A stretch of DNA of 64,000 bases from Terriglobia bacterium (GTDB lineage Bacteria; Acidobacteriota; Terriglobia; Bryobacterales; Bryobacteraceae). Shown here piece after piece: positions 26,085 through 33,944 of the stretch. The position numbers and the translations under genes are program-made. The DNA is taken from assembly GCA_020073445.1 (NCBI GenBank), contig JAIQFE010000023.1, positions 1 through 64,000 on the forward strand. Reading direction: 5' to 3'. The notes below the pieces were generated by a model. The model saw only the letters and a program-made list of their open reading frames with translations. It was not told the DNA's origin and did no database searches. The first letter of the stretch is position 1; each line of letters begins with the position of its first letter.

Positions 26085-27100
26085 GACGCAGTTCCCTTCT
26101 CCACGGATAGCGGAATGGGAATCGCCAGCGCGAAGCCCGAGCGATACACGGGATGTGGAAATCCATCGGGAGCCACGTCGGCAGCCGATCCGCGAGGCTC
26201 GGCCGACGCCACCAGCACCGATCCTTCCGACACCATGCGCGTCTGTTTCTTGTGATCGCCCCAGCGCACATCGCTTTCGACCCGTCCGCCGCGAGTAGTC
26301 AACGTGTAGTTGCCCTGGGACCATTCGACCGTATCCGAAGCAGCCGGATGGAAGAGCGATAGCAGCCAGTAAGCCGGCGCTTCTTCGGCGTTGGCGTGTA
26401 CCTCGATGCCGCCTTCGGTGATCTCGGGCATTTCCGCCCGACCCCAACCCTGGGAGCGCTTCCCGCCGAATCCGGAATCGGAAAGCAGCCGGAAGGCCGC
26501 GGTCAGCGGCTTGGTCCATTGTTCGCGCGCCGCGTCGTCAGAAAACTGCACCGCGCACCACAAGCCGCTTCCTGGCGTGAACTCGATGCAAGCGGTCGAA
26601 TGCGGCGAAACGGATTCACCATCGCGATCCACCGCCGCGCTCGACCGTACCGAGACGCGGAATGGCCCGGGAGTGGGCGGTGTGCTGAACGGCAGCAGGC
26701 ATTCGCTGGGTCCATCGATGATCCAGCCGTCTTCCGACAATCCCTGGCCGGCCGCGAGCGATTTGACGACGCTGAGCGGCACGAACCGCGCGCCCTTCCA
26801 GCGAACCTTCGATGACGGTGGCGGAGGCCACAAGTTTCTGGGCGGCACCACCAGCAGCGTATCGCCCTGGTATGGGAAGCACGAGCTGAAGCGCACCGCC
26901 GGTTCCAGAGAATGTTCCGATGCTCGCGCCGTGGCTTCGAGCCATTCGTCCAGTATCCCCAGCCGTCCCATGGCGGACGTAACCGCCGAGTACAGCGAGT
27001 CGCTGTGATAGATGCGGTCGACACGATCGCGATCGCCGGAATCGGGACCGATGCGCCAGGGGCCCACGGGCCGCAGGCGGATGAGCAAGCCAGACGGCAT
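26081..27100 (-). CDS. csm4: Type III-A RAMP protein Csm4 (Cas5 group)
   Basis: A 339-residue Csm4. It starts LLIRLRPVGPWRIGPDSGDR, continues with IYHSDSLYSAVTSAMGRLG, the characteristic His-Ser-Asp segment of Csm4, and contains the glycine-rich RAMP loop SGFGGKRSQGWGRAE near residue 212. Csm4 binds the 5' tag of the crRNA and contacts Cas10. The gene starts 4 bases after the csm3 stop and overlaps csm5. Length and layout are normal for the family, so this subunit appears functional. Confidence 0.85.
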   Translation of the reverse strand: MPSGLLIRLRPVGPWRIGPDSGDRDRVDRIYHSDSLYSAVTSAMGRLGILDEWLEATARASEHSLEPAVRFSSCFPYQGDTLLVVPPRNLWPPPPSSKVRWKGARFVPLSVVKSLAAGQGLSEDGWIIDGPSECLLPFSTPPTPGPFRVSVRSSAAVDRDGESVSPHSTACIEFTPGSGLWCAVQFSDDAAREQWTKPLTAAFRLLSDSGFGGKRSQGWGRAEMPEITEGGIEVHANAEEAPAYWLLSLFHPAASDTVEWSQGNYTLTTRGGRVESDVRWGDHKKQTRMVSEGSVLVASAEPRGSAADVAPDGFPHPVYRSGFALAIPIPLSVEKGTAS

Positions 27101-27104
27101 TATG

Positions 27105-27938
27105 TTATTCCGCGAGCTTTTCGGCGAAGGACGAATCGTTGACGGCGGACTGGAGCTGTCCCAAATCGCCCGCAGCCAGTTCGGCTTCCTCGGCGCCCGA
27201 CGAGTAGAATCCTCGCCCGCGCCACATCAGCTTGAGATTGGCGAAGCGGACGCGGCCGCTGCCGCGGGATCCGCCGCCGCCGAGCGCATCGTCTTCGAGC
27301 AGGCGCAGTCCCTCGAACAGGCGAGCCGCGAGCGCCTTGTCTTCGTCGCACAGAACATCCAGCACCATGCGGACCTTGAACCGCGCGCCGGCCGGTACGC
27401 GTTCGAGCGTCCGGGGATTCGCCTGCGACGTGATCCGGTCGATGGCGTTCTCGCTCTTGACTTCGGTGATCTCGTCGTCGAGATTTTCGCGCATTTGCGC
27501 GGTGATGCTCTCGGGATCGAGCGGGGCATCGTAGACCGCCAGGCGCGCGGGACTCGCCGCGCTCGATTCCAGCGCTTCGCCCTGCACGCGCTCCATGCGT
27601 CCGGGATTGCGGCCGAACAGCAGGCAGATCTCGTCGTCCGGGCGATCGCTTTGGTGGATGCGAACTTCCTGACCGCGTCGCTTGGACAAATAGACCAGCT
27701 CGGAAGGTCCGGTCACGCCCAGCGAGTTCTCGAGAAGCGAGCGCAGCTTGCCGCGCAGCGAGCTGCCGGGGATGTAAGGCAGCCCAAAGGCGTCCTTCAC
27801 CACGGGATTGTCAGCGCCGCCGATTTCGAGCGACCCCTTACCCGCGCCGATATGCAGGCCCGTTTCGCAATGTACTTCGCCGGCGAGAATCAACTTGCCG
27901 ACCAACTTCAGCTTTGTCTGAGCTGTGTGTGTGCTCAT
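27105..27938 (-). CDS. csm3: Type III-A backbone protein Csm3 (Cas7), active-site Asp present
   Basis: From the ATG at 27938 the product is 277 residues (an upstream TTG would overlap csm2). It is the best-conserved protein of the module. GEVHCETGLHIGAGKGSLEI, then GGADNPVVKDA and PYIPGSSLRGKLRSLLE align directly with Csm3 of Staphylococcus and Streptococcus, including the Asp of ADNPV that cleaves target RNA at 6-nt steps. Further Csm3 marks are ENAIDRITSQANPRTLERV and LLEDDALGGGGSRGSGRVRF. An unusual insert between the two halves contains CLLFGRNPG. The backbone and target-RNA cleavage function should be intact. Confidence 0.92.
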   Translation of the reverse strand: MSTHTAQTKLKLVGKLILAGEVHCETGLHIGAGKGSLEIGGADNPVVKDAFGLPYIPGSSLRGKLRSLLENSLGVTGPSELVYLSKRRGQEVRIHQSDRPDDEICLLFGRNPGRMERVQGEALESSAASPARLAVYDAPLDPESITAQMRENLDDEITEVKSENAIDRITSQANPRTLERVPAGARFKVRMVLDVLCDEDKALAARLFEGLRLLEDDALGGGGSRGSGRVRFANLKLMWRGRGFYSSGAEEAELAAGDLGQLQSAVNDSSFAEKLAE

Positions 27939-27951
27939 TGTGTGTGTTTGT

Positions 27952-28701
27952 TTACTCGTTATAAGCAACGATGGCTTCGAACAGGTCCTTAAATCTCTCG
28001 TATCCGCGTGCGTCGTTCCTGCGGGTCACTTGAAGCAGCAGGCGCTCGAGCGCGTCCAGGCTGCGCAGCGAATGCCGCGCGATGGTGTAGGCCAATCGCG
28101 CCCTTAACATCACAAACTGGTGTTGCCGCTCGGATTCGGGCGCCCGCACTGCTCGCCGCACCGCGTTGTACAACCGGCGCAACTGGCTCTTGGTGCCGCT
28201 ATCCATATCGCGCATGCGAACCACCACGGCATGCGCCTGATTATCCAGGTACAGGCTATCGGAAATCAATTTCTCCAGTTCGATTTCCGCGAACCCTTCA
28301 AACGGTCGTCCGCCGCCACCACCGGGCCGGCCTTCATGCCGGGGTCCACCTTCACGGCCGCCCCCGGGTCCCCGATCTGGACGCCCTTCGCGACGCGGAC
28401 CACCCTGACCACCGCCTCGATTGTCTCCACGTTCTCCACCGGGGCCTCTCGGCGGGCGATCGCCCCGATCGCCTCTAGGTCCACGCGGTTCCCGATCACC
28501 CAGCTTCGCCTGAGCGGCCTGATGAGCGGCGTCGCGTTTCGCAGATGCAGCTTCCGCCTTGGCTTTGGCAATCTCGAGCGCCTGAGCCAGTGTTGGCTCA
28601 GAAGGCGCCTCTTGAGTCGGCGCGGCCTGCTGTGTTTCGACTGCCGGAGTTTCCACTGATGGTGTTTGCGCTGGTGTATCTTGCGATTGCTCGTCTTCCA
28701 T
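27952..28701 (-). CDS. csm2: Csm2 (Cas11) with a long Arg/Gly-rich N-terminal extension
   Basis: A 249-residue protein; Csm2 is normally about 120-150. Residues about 140-249 are a Csm2 domain, with LYLDNQAHAVVVRMRDMDSG, the helix QHQFVMLRARLAYTIARHSL and the typical end RFKDLFEAIVAY. In front lie three added segments. Residues 1-38 are acidic and Gln/Pro/Thr rich. Residues 39-66 form an Ala/Lys helix. Residues 68-132 are a disordered tract with many RGG/RGD/GGR units (for example RGDNRGGGQGGPRREGRPDR). Such tracts bind RNA and promote condensation in other proteins. The ATG has a good AAGGGA site, and the frame is uninterrupted, so the extension is part of the gene. Csm2 lines the target RNA in the complex. 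Confidence 0.85.
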   Translation of the reverse strand: MEDEQSQDTPAQTPSVETPAVETQQAAPTQEAPSEPTLAQALEIAKAKAEAASAKRDAAHQAAQAKLGDREPRGPRGDRGDRPPRGPGGERGDNRGGGQGGPRREGRPDRGPGGGREGGPRHEGRPGGGGGRPFEGFAEIELEKLISDSLYLDNQAHAVVVRMRDMDSGTKSQLRRLYNAVRRAVRAPESERQHQFVMLRARLAYTIARHSLRSLDALERLLLQVTRRNDARGYERFKDLFEAIVAYNE

Positions 28702-28713
28702 TGAAATCCCTTC

Positions 28714-30177
28714 TTACGCCTCGGCGGACAACCTCGCCCATTCTAGCGCCACGCGCCCTGCTGGCCGCAACTTGACGGTGACGGCGCTACGACCGATCAA
28801 ATCGGCAATCAGAGCCGTGCGGGCTTTTTGATAGTCCCCGCGCTCCGGTCCAGGCCTGCGCGAGGCGTTCAGAATCCGCCGGATGCGGCGATGATATCGC
28901 CATGGCCGTTCGCCGCCCATACGCCGGGCCTGCCGTTTCGACATCTTCGATTGGGTCTCGCGATACATTCCGCACAGATCGCGCAGATACTGCGGCGAGC
29001 AGCCGAAATCGCTCACCATGCGGCCGAGAAAATCCTTGAGCGTGGCGGCCTCGGCGAATTGCTTCCATTCGAGAGTGCGGCCCAGCAGCCAGATGCAATC
29101 CTTGTCGGCCGATTTCGCGGCTTCCAGGCGCTGGCCGGCTTCTTCGAACACCGCCCCTAGCGACGCGTCCACGGCGGGCGCCATCGCCAAAGCCATGCTG
29201 ATGGTCTTGCCTTCGGGTCCGGCGAAATCTTTCAGGTTTTGTTCGGCAAACCGGCGGAACAGCCTTTCGACTTCCGACGCCAGCCCGATCAAGGCATCCC
29301 AGGCGCCATAGACCGCGAAATCGTCGCCGCCGGAGTAGATCACGGTGACTTTGCGCCAGAACTCCGGCATGGAACACAGCACTTCCAGCTCGCCCGCAAA
29401 GAACTGCTTGTACATCACCGAAAGCTGGATGTGTTCCTCGATGCTCTGGGCGCGCTGGATGCGAATCGCGAAATTATCGACATCGCCGCGGAGCACGCCC
29501 CAAGTCGGCAGTCCAGCGGCGCGGCCCGCAAGTACCGCAGTGGAGGCAGGCTCGCTGCCATCGTCGCTGGGAGCGGCATGACGCGCGAAGGGAATCGCAT
29601 CCGTGGAATTCGTCAGCGGCCAAGTATGCTTGCCGCCGCTGGTCAGAATACGGCCGGGCGTTTCCGGCGACCATCCGACAGACCCTGCGTCGCGCAGCGA
29701 AAATCCGAGTTGCCCGTGAAAATATTCATCGATCGCGGGATCCGGCTCCGGGACCGGCGCTGCGAACAGCCCAGCACCACCTTCCGCCGCGGGCGCGTGC
29801 CGGCTGCGGTCGAGCTGCTCATCCAAGCGCCGCCGCACAGCGCTCCAGTCGCCCAGGTTTTCCGTCACACTCCAGATCAGCTTGAGAGCGCCTGCGCTCA
29901 ACGTCGCGATTTCCTTGGCTGCGGCATCGAGAAACGCCTCGGCAGGCCCGCGCGACTCTTCGGGCAGGACCAGCAGGAACTGGCTCGCGCCGCTGGAGCC
30001 GATCAGGATCTTGGCGAGCCCCAGTTCGGCGAGCAAAGCGCGCGGCAACACTTCGCTCAACAGGCTGATCCAGTGCGAGCGCCCGGTGAAGACCTGGTCA
30101 GGGTCCTGCGACGTGGGCGCCAGGAGGCAGTCGTCGACGCCGAGAATTTTGCCTTCAAGAAAAATCTGCAGGGACAT
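28714..30177 (-). CDS. cas10: Cas10/Csm1-like protein, no HD domain, GGDD palm intact
   Basis: A 487-residue Cas10, much shorter than the usual 750-850. The polymerase/cyclase palm is present, with GVLRGDVDNFAIRI (palm motif with the metal-binding Asp pair, residues about 228-240) and YSGGDDFAVYG (GGDD at 283-286), so cyclic oligoadenylate synthesis is predicted. The N-terminal HD nuclease domain and its HD motif are absent, and no CxxC zinc finger is seen. The N-terminal 140 residues may be the first degenerate palm. The C-terminal region is basic (KMSKRQARRMGGERPWRYHR), followed by helices as in the D4 domain. First gene of the operon. A TACAGT box (complement of 30195-30200) is a candidate -10. 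Confidence 0.85.
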   Translation of the reverse strand: MSLQIFLEGKILGVDDCLLAPTSQDPDQVFTGRSHWISLLSEVLPRALLAELGLAKILIGSSGASQFLLVLPEESRGPAEAFLDAAAKEIATLSAGALKLIWSVTENLGDWSAVRRRLDEQLDRSRHAPAAEGGAGLFAAPVPEPDPAIDEYFHGQLGFSLRDAGSVGWSPETPGRILTSGGKHTWPLTNSTDAIPFARHAAPSDDGSEPASTAVLAGRAAGLPTWGVLRGDVDNFAIRIQRAQSIEEHIQLSVMYKQFFAGELEVLCSMPEFWRKVTVIYSGGDDFAVYGAWDALIGLASEVERLFRRFAEQNLKDFAGPEGKTISMALAMAPAVDASLGAVFEEAGQRLEAAKSADKDCIWLLGRTLEWKQFAEAATLKDFLGRMVSDFGCSPQYLRDLCGMYRETQSKMSKRQARRMGGERPWRYHRRIRRILNASRRPGPERGDYQKARTALIADLIGRSAVTVKLRPAGRVALEWARLSAEA

Positions 30178-30247
30178 GCGGAGGCGAAACCATCACTGTA
30201 TCACGGGGAGGGGGTCGTGAGACTATTGGACAGGCTGAAAAAGGGTG

Positions 30248-30336
30248 AAAAAGGGGACAGGCTACTCTGTCCCCTCCAGCAAACTCTTGACTCCGCCTGC
30301 CAGCGTGGGAGTGGACAGAGCTGCCTGTCCGCTTTT
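30248..30336. repeat. GGGGACAG palindromic repeat, copy A
   Basis: An element of about 89 bases lying in the 170-base gap between cobA/hemD and cas10. The left end reads GGGGACAGGCTACTCTG followed by TCCCC; the right end is GGACAGAGCTGCCTGTCC followed by GCTTTT. Each end is itself an imperfect palindrome, and the two ends pair with each other through AAAAAGGGGACAG and a mismatched partner. It has the same orientation as copy C and is inverted relative to copy B. Its stem could act as a terminator for the heme operon or shape the transcript entering cas10. Confidence 0.75.
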
Positions 30337-30347
30337 CTTTTCGGCAT

Positions 30348-31820
30348 TCAGGTTCCTGTGCTCTGTATGGCGGCGACTAATCCAGGCACGGTGTGCGGAT
30401 CGGCCTCGGCGTCGACCGTCAAGCCCAGTTCCCGCGCCGTGGCCGACGTAATCGGACCAATCGACGCGATCTTTGCTCCCGATAATATGCCGTCCAGCGT
30501 GTCGCGATCTGCAATCTTCATGAAATTCTTGACCGTCGACGAGCTGGTGAAGGTGATCCAGTGCGGCTTGCGCGCCAATACCTCGCGAGCATGATCGGCC
30601 GCGTCCGCGGGAATCACCGTGCGATAAGCCTCGACCACATCGACGATCGCGCCACGACGCGTAAGCTCGACCGGCACCAGGTCGCGAGCCACTGCCGCGC
30701 GCGGCAGCAGAACCCGCTTGCCCGCCAGATCGTCGCTAGCCAGAGCTTCGAGCAAGCTCTCGGCGACGTACTCCTTCGGCATGCGGTCGACCTTGATATG
30801 TAAACCTTCCACGGCGGCTGCGGTCGCCGGACCGATCGCACAAACTTTAGCCCGCAAGGATCGTATGTCGGTCAACCGCTCAGTGAAACTGCGGACTCCG
30901 TTCGCGCTGGTAAATATCAGCCAATCATAACTGTCCAGGCAAGCGATCGCCCGATCCAGCGGACCAGGATCCGCAGGCGGCTGGATCTCGATCACCGGCA
31001 GCAGCAGCACTTCCGCGCCCAGCTCCTCCAGCGGCTCCGCAAGTTCACTAGCCTGCCTGCGATCGCGCGTCACCACGATCCGTTGCCCAAACAAAGGCAG
31101 CTTCTCGAACCAGTTGAAGCGATCGCGCAGCGTAACGACTTCTCCGATGACGATGGTCGCCGGGGGCCTGAGGTTGGCCTCTGCGATCTTAGCGGGCAAA
31201 GTCTCCAGGGTCCCGACCAGCGTTTCCTGATCCGGCCGGGTGGCCCACCGCACCACCATGGCAGGCGTCTTCGAGGATCGTCCCCGGGCGATCATCTCGC
31301 GCGCGATCGCCGCGAAATTCACCAGCCCCATGAACAGGACCACGGTTTCAGCCGAACCGACCTTTCCCCAGTCGATCGCCTCCACGTTGTGGCCCGTGAC
31401 GAAGGTCACTGCCGAGGTATGCTGGCGATGCGTTAGCGGAACGCCGGTGTAGGCGGCAAGACCCAGTGGCGTGGTCACGCCCGGCACGATCTCGAAAGCG
31501 ATCCCGGCGGCCGCGAGCGCCTCCATCTCTTCCCCGCCCCGGCCAAAGATGAACGGGTCGCCGCCTTTAAGCCTCACCACGTTCCAGCCGCGTCGCGCGC
31601 GGTCGATCATTAGCGCCGAGATCTCCTCCTGGGACATCTCGTGCTGCGCGCGCTTCTTGCCGACGTAGATTCGTTCGGCCCGCGCGGGTACGTGCTCTAG
31701 CAGACGCTCGCTCGCGAGGTTGTCGTAAAGGACCGCGTCGGCGCGCTCCAGGATTTTCTTGCCCTTGACGGTGATCAATCCAGGATCGCCCGGCCCCGCG
31801 CCGACTAGATAGACCTTCAT
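30348..31820 (-). CDS. cobA-hemD: Fused uroporphyrinogen-III C-methyltransferase / uroporphyrinogen-III synthase
   Basis: From the ATG at 31820 (ATGA overlap with hemC) the product is 490 residues with two domains. Residues 1-240 are SUMT/CobA, with VYLVGAGPGDPGLITVKGKK, VVRLKGGDPFIFGRGGEEME and GIAFEIVPGVTTPLGLAAYT. Residues 250-490 are HemD, with RIVVTRDRRQASELAEPLEE, DWLIFTSANGVRSF and WITFTSSSTVKNF. The fusion makes uroporphyrinogen III and methylates it toward precorrin-2 for siroheme or cobalamin. Siroheme is needed by the nitrite/sulfite reductase encoded at 39-40.8 kb. It is the last gene of the heme operon; cas10 follows 170 bases later in the same direction. Confidence 0.95.
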   Translation of the reverse strand: MKVYLVGAGPGDPGLITVKGKKILERADAVLYDNLASERLLEHVPARAERIYVGKKRAQHEMSQEEISALMIDRARRGWNVVRLKGGDPFIFGRGGEEMEALAAAGIAFEIVPGVTTPLGLAAYTGVPLTHRQHTSAVTFVTGHNVEAIDWGKVGSAETVVLFMGLVNFAAIAREMIARGRSSKTPAMVVRWATRPDQETLVGTLETLPAKIAEANLRPPATIVIGEVVTLRDRFNWFEKLPLFGQRIVVTRDRRQASELAEPLEELGAEVLLLPVIEIQPPADPGPLDRAIACLDSYDWLIFTSANGVRSFTERLTDIRSLRAKVCAIGPATAAAVEGLHIKVDRMPKEYVAESLLEALASDDLAGKRVLLPRAAVARDLVPVELTRRGAIVDVVEAYRTVIPADAADHAREVLARKPHWITFTSSSTVKNFMKIADRDTLDGILSGAKIASIGPITSATARELGLTVDAEADPHTVPGLVAAIQSTGT

Positions 31821-32707
31821 GCGATGGCTCGAAGAATCTCCTCGGCGCCCTGCTCCAGAAGGTTCCGGCCCAGTGTTGTTCCGGTTCTCACGGGATCCAC
31901 GCCCGAAAGTTCCGCGCGCACCACACGCGTGCCATCGGGCGACGCGACGATAGCACGCATCTGGATCACGCCCTTTTCGAGGAAAGCGTACCCGCCGATC
32001 GGCACCTGGCAGCCGCCGCCGAGCTTCTCGAGCATCGCCCGTTCGGCTGTGACCGCGATATGAGTATCCGCGTGATCCAGCTTGCGAACCAGTTCGTGCG
32101 CTGCGCCGCCGTCCTCGCGTGTTTCGATCGCCAGCGCGCCCTGCCCCACGGACGGGCACATGATCTCGACCGGAATCAGCTCGCGGATCCGATCTTGCCA
32201 ACCCAAACGGCGCAACCCAGCGGCCGCCAGAACGATGGCGTCGTACTGTCCTTCGTCGAGCTTGCGCAGCCGCGTGTCGACATTCCCGCGCAACATCTCG
32301 ATCGACAAGCGCGGATTGAAGGCTAGCAATTGGGAGGACCGCCGAAGAGAACTTGTCCCGATTCTTGTCTCGTCCTTCAACTCCGCGAGCGAGCAGCCGA
32401 TGAGCGCGTCCCGTGGCTCCTCGCGTTCCGGAATCGCGGCGATGGTCAGGCCGGCCGGCAACCCCGTGGGAACATCCTTCATGCTGTGCACCGCCAGGTC
32501 GATCGCGCCAGTCAAGAGCGCCTCATCGATCTCCTTGGTGAACAGCCCCTTTCCGCCGACTTGCGCCAGCGGCACATCCTGAATCTTGTCTCCGCTGGTC
32601 TTGATGACCTCGATGCGCGTCTCCGTGCCGAGAGCCTTCAGAGCTGCGGCAATATGCTCTGCCTGCCACAGGGCCAACTTCGACCCGCGCGACCCGATGA
32701 TAATCAT
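31817..32707 (-). CDS. hemC: Hydroxymethylbilane synthase (porphobilinogen deaminase)
   Basis: A 296-residue HemC from the ATG at 32707; a GTG at 32728 overlapping the hemA stop is an alternative. IIGSRGSKLALWQAEHIAAA, VHSMKDVPTGLPAGL, IGTSSLRRSSQLLAFNP with the substrate-binding arginines, and GGGCQVPIGGYA carrying the cysteine that holds the dipyrromethane cofactor are all present. It polymerises four porphobilinogens. The gene is coupled to cobA/hemD downstream through ATGA. The length is close to the family norm. Confidence 0.96.
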   Translation of the reverse strand: MIIIGSRGSKLALWQAEHIAAALKALGTETRIEVIKTSGDKIQDVPLAQVGGKGLFTKEIDEALLTGAIDLAVHSMKDVPTGLPAGLTIAAIPEREEPRDALIGCSLAELKDETRIGTSSLRRSSQLLAFNPRLSIEMLRGNVDTRLRKLDEGQYDAIVLAAAGLRRLGWQDRIRELIPVEIMCPSVGQGALAIETREDGGAAHELVRKLDHADTHIAVTAERAMLEKLGGGCQVPIGGYAFLEKGVIQMRAIVASPDGTRVVRAELSGVDPVRTGTTLGRNLLEQGAEEILRAIA

Positions 32708-32717
32708 GCGACGACGA

Positions 32718-33944
32718 TCACTCGTCACCTGACAAACCGGCGCTGCGCCGCTTCAGTTCCGAGAACAGCTTGTGTTTGACCTTGTTCATAAGTCCACGCG
32801 TAATCGCTTCGATGGCTTCTTCCTGCTGCGGAGTCAGGGCGCCAAGCTTGGAACGCTGCCGCTCGATTTCGCCTTTGCGCCAGATCTCCATCTCTTCCTG
32901 CAGCATCGCGATGGCGGGCGCCGCCTCGCGAGTCTTCAGGCGAACGACCATGCGCTCGACTTCCTCCCGCACGATCTCCTCGGCGTCCTTGGCGGTCTCG
33001 ATCCGGCCCTTCAGGTTGTCGTCGACCACCTTGCCCAGGTCGTCGATGTCGTAGAGGAAAACGCTCTCGATCTTGTTCACTGCCGGGTCGATGTTGCGCG
33101 GCACGGCGATGTCGATCAGGAACATGGGCCGGTTGCGGCGCTTGCCCATGGCCGAGCGCATCTGGTCGGGCGTCAGGATAAAGTGCGGCGCGCCGCTCGA
33201 CGCCAGCACGATATCGACTTCCGGCACGGCATCCTCGAAGTATTCGTAGTCGATGACGCGGCCGCCGACTTCCTCGGCCATCGCAACAGCGCGCTCGCGC
33301 GTGCGATTGGTCACCAGGATTTCCGAAACTCCTGCGCGGCGCAGATGACGGGCCGCGCTCTCGGCCATCTTCCCGACGCCGATCACCAGGATCTTTTTGC
33401 CTTGCAGCTTGCCGAAGATCTCGCGAGCCAGTTCCACGGCGGCGTAGCTCACCGAGACCGCGCTCTCTCCGATATCGGTTTCGGTGCGAACGCGCTTGGC
33501 GACGCTCAACGCCCGGTCCATCACCTGACCCAGGAATCCACCCACTGCGCCCTGCTGCTTGGCCAGTGCGTAGGCCGATTTCATCTGCCCTAGGATCTGC
33601 GGCTCGCCCACCACCATCGAATCCAGGCTCGAAGCCACGCGGAACAGATGGCGAATCGCTTCGGGACCGTCGAAGCGGTAGAGATAGGGAGTCACCCAGG
33701 CGCGCTCGACATGCCTGGAGTCGGCCAGGAAGCTTTCGACGGCCGATTCGACGTCGGCCTGTTCGTCGGCCGTAACCGCGACCTCGACACGATTGCAGGT
33801 CGATAGGATCATGCCTTCAAGCAGCCCCGGCCGGCGCTTGAGATCGTCCAGTGCCTGCGGCAGCGACTTGTCTTCAAAGGCCAGGCGCTCACGCACCTCG
33901 ACGGGCGCGGTGCGATGGTTCAGGCCTGTGAGCAGCAGTTTCAT
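32718..33944 (-). CDS. hemA: Glutamyl-tRNA reductase
   Basis: The ATG at 33944 overlaps the ccsA stop (ATGA) and gives 408 residues; a longer frame into ccsA is rejected. GLNHRTAPVEVRERLAFE, the catalytic cysteine in LSTCNRVEV, QILGQMKSAYALAKQQG, the NADPH-binding VIGVGKMAESAARHL and the dimerisation helix are typical. It reduces Glu-tRNA to glutamate-1-semialdehyde, the first committed step of tetrapyrrole synthesis by the C5 pathway. It is coupled with an upstream membrane gene of the CcsA/HemX family, a common arrangement. Confidence 0.96.
   Translation of the reverse strand: MKLLLTGLNHRTAPVEVRERLAFEDKSLPQALDDLKRRPGLLEGMILSTCNRVEVAVTADEQADVESAVESFLADSRHVERAWVTPYLYRFDGPEAIRHLFRVASSLDSMVVGEPQILGQMKSAYALAKQQGAVGGFLGQVMDRALSVAKRVRTETDIGESAVSVSYAAVELAREIFGKLQGKKILVIGVGKMAESAARHLRRAGVSEILVTNRTRERAVAMAEEVGGRVIDYEYFEDAVPEVDIVLASSGAPHFILTPDQMRSAMGKRRNRPMFLIDIAVPRNIDPAVNKIESVFLYDIDDLGKVVDDNLKGRIETAKDAEEIVREEVERMVVRLKTREAAPAIAMLQEEMEIWRKGEIERQRSKLGALTPQQEEAIEAITRGLMNKVKHKLFSELKRRSAGLSGDE

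Noticed and set aside
26085-26519. N-terminal extension of Csm5 reading into csm4
   Set aside because: The extra codons lie fully inside csm4 in another frame, and a GTG overlapping the csm4 stop gives a normal Csm5 start.
28266-28659. Alternative frames over the Arg/Gly tract of csm2
   Set aside because: Overlapping open frames arise from the GC-rich repeats; only the annotated frame ends in a recognisable Csm2 domain with a ribosome binding site.
30178-30347. GGGGACAG element as a single CRISPR repeat upstream of cas10
   Set aside because: The same element occurs at two unrelated loci (53.7 and 57.6 kb), is inverted in one, and is not in tandem with spacers; it behaves as a dispersed palindromic repeat.
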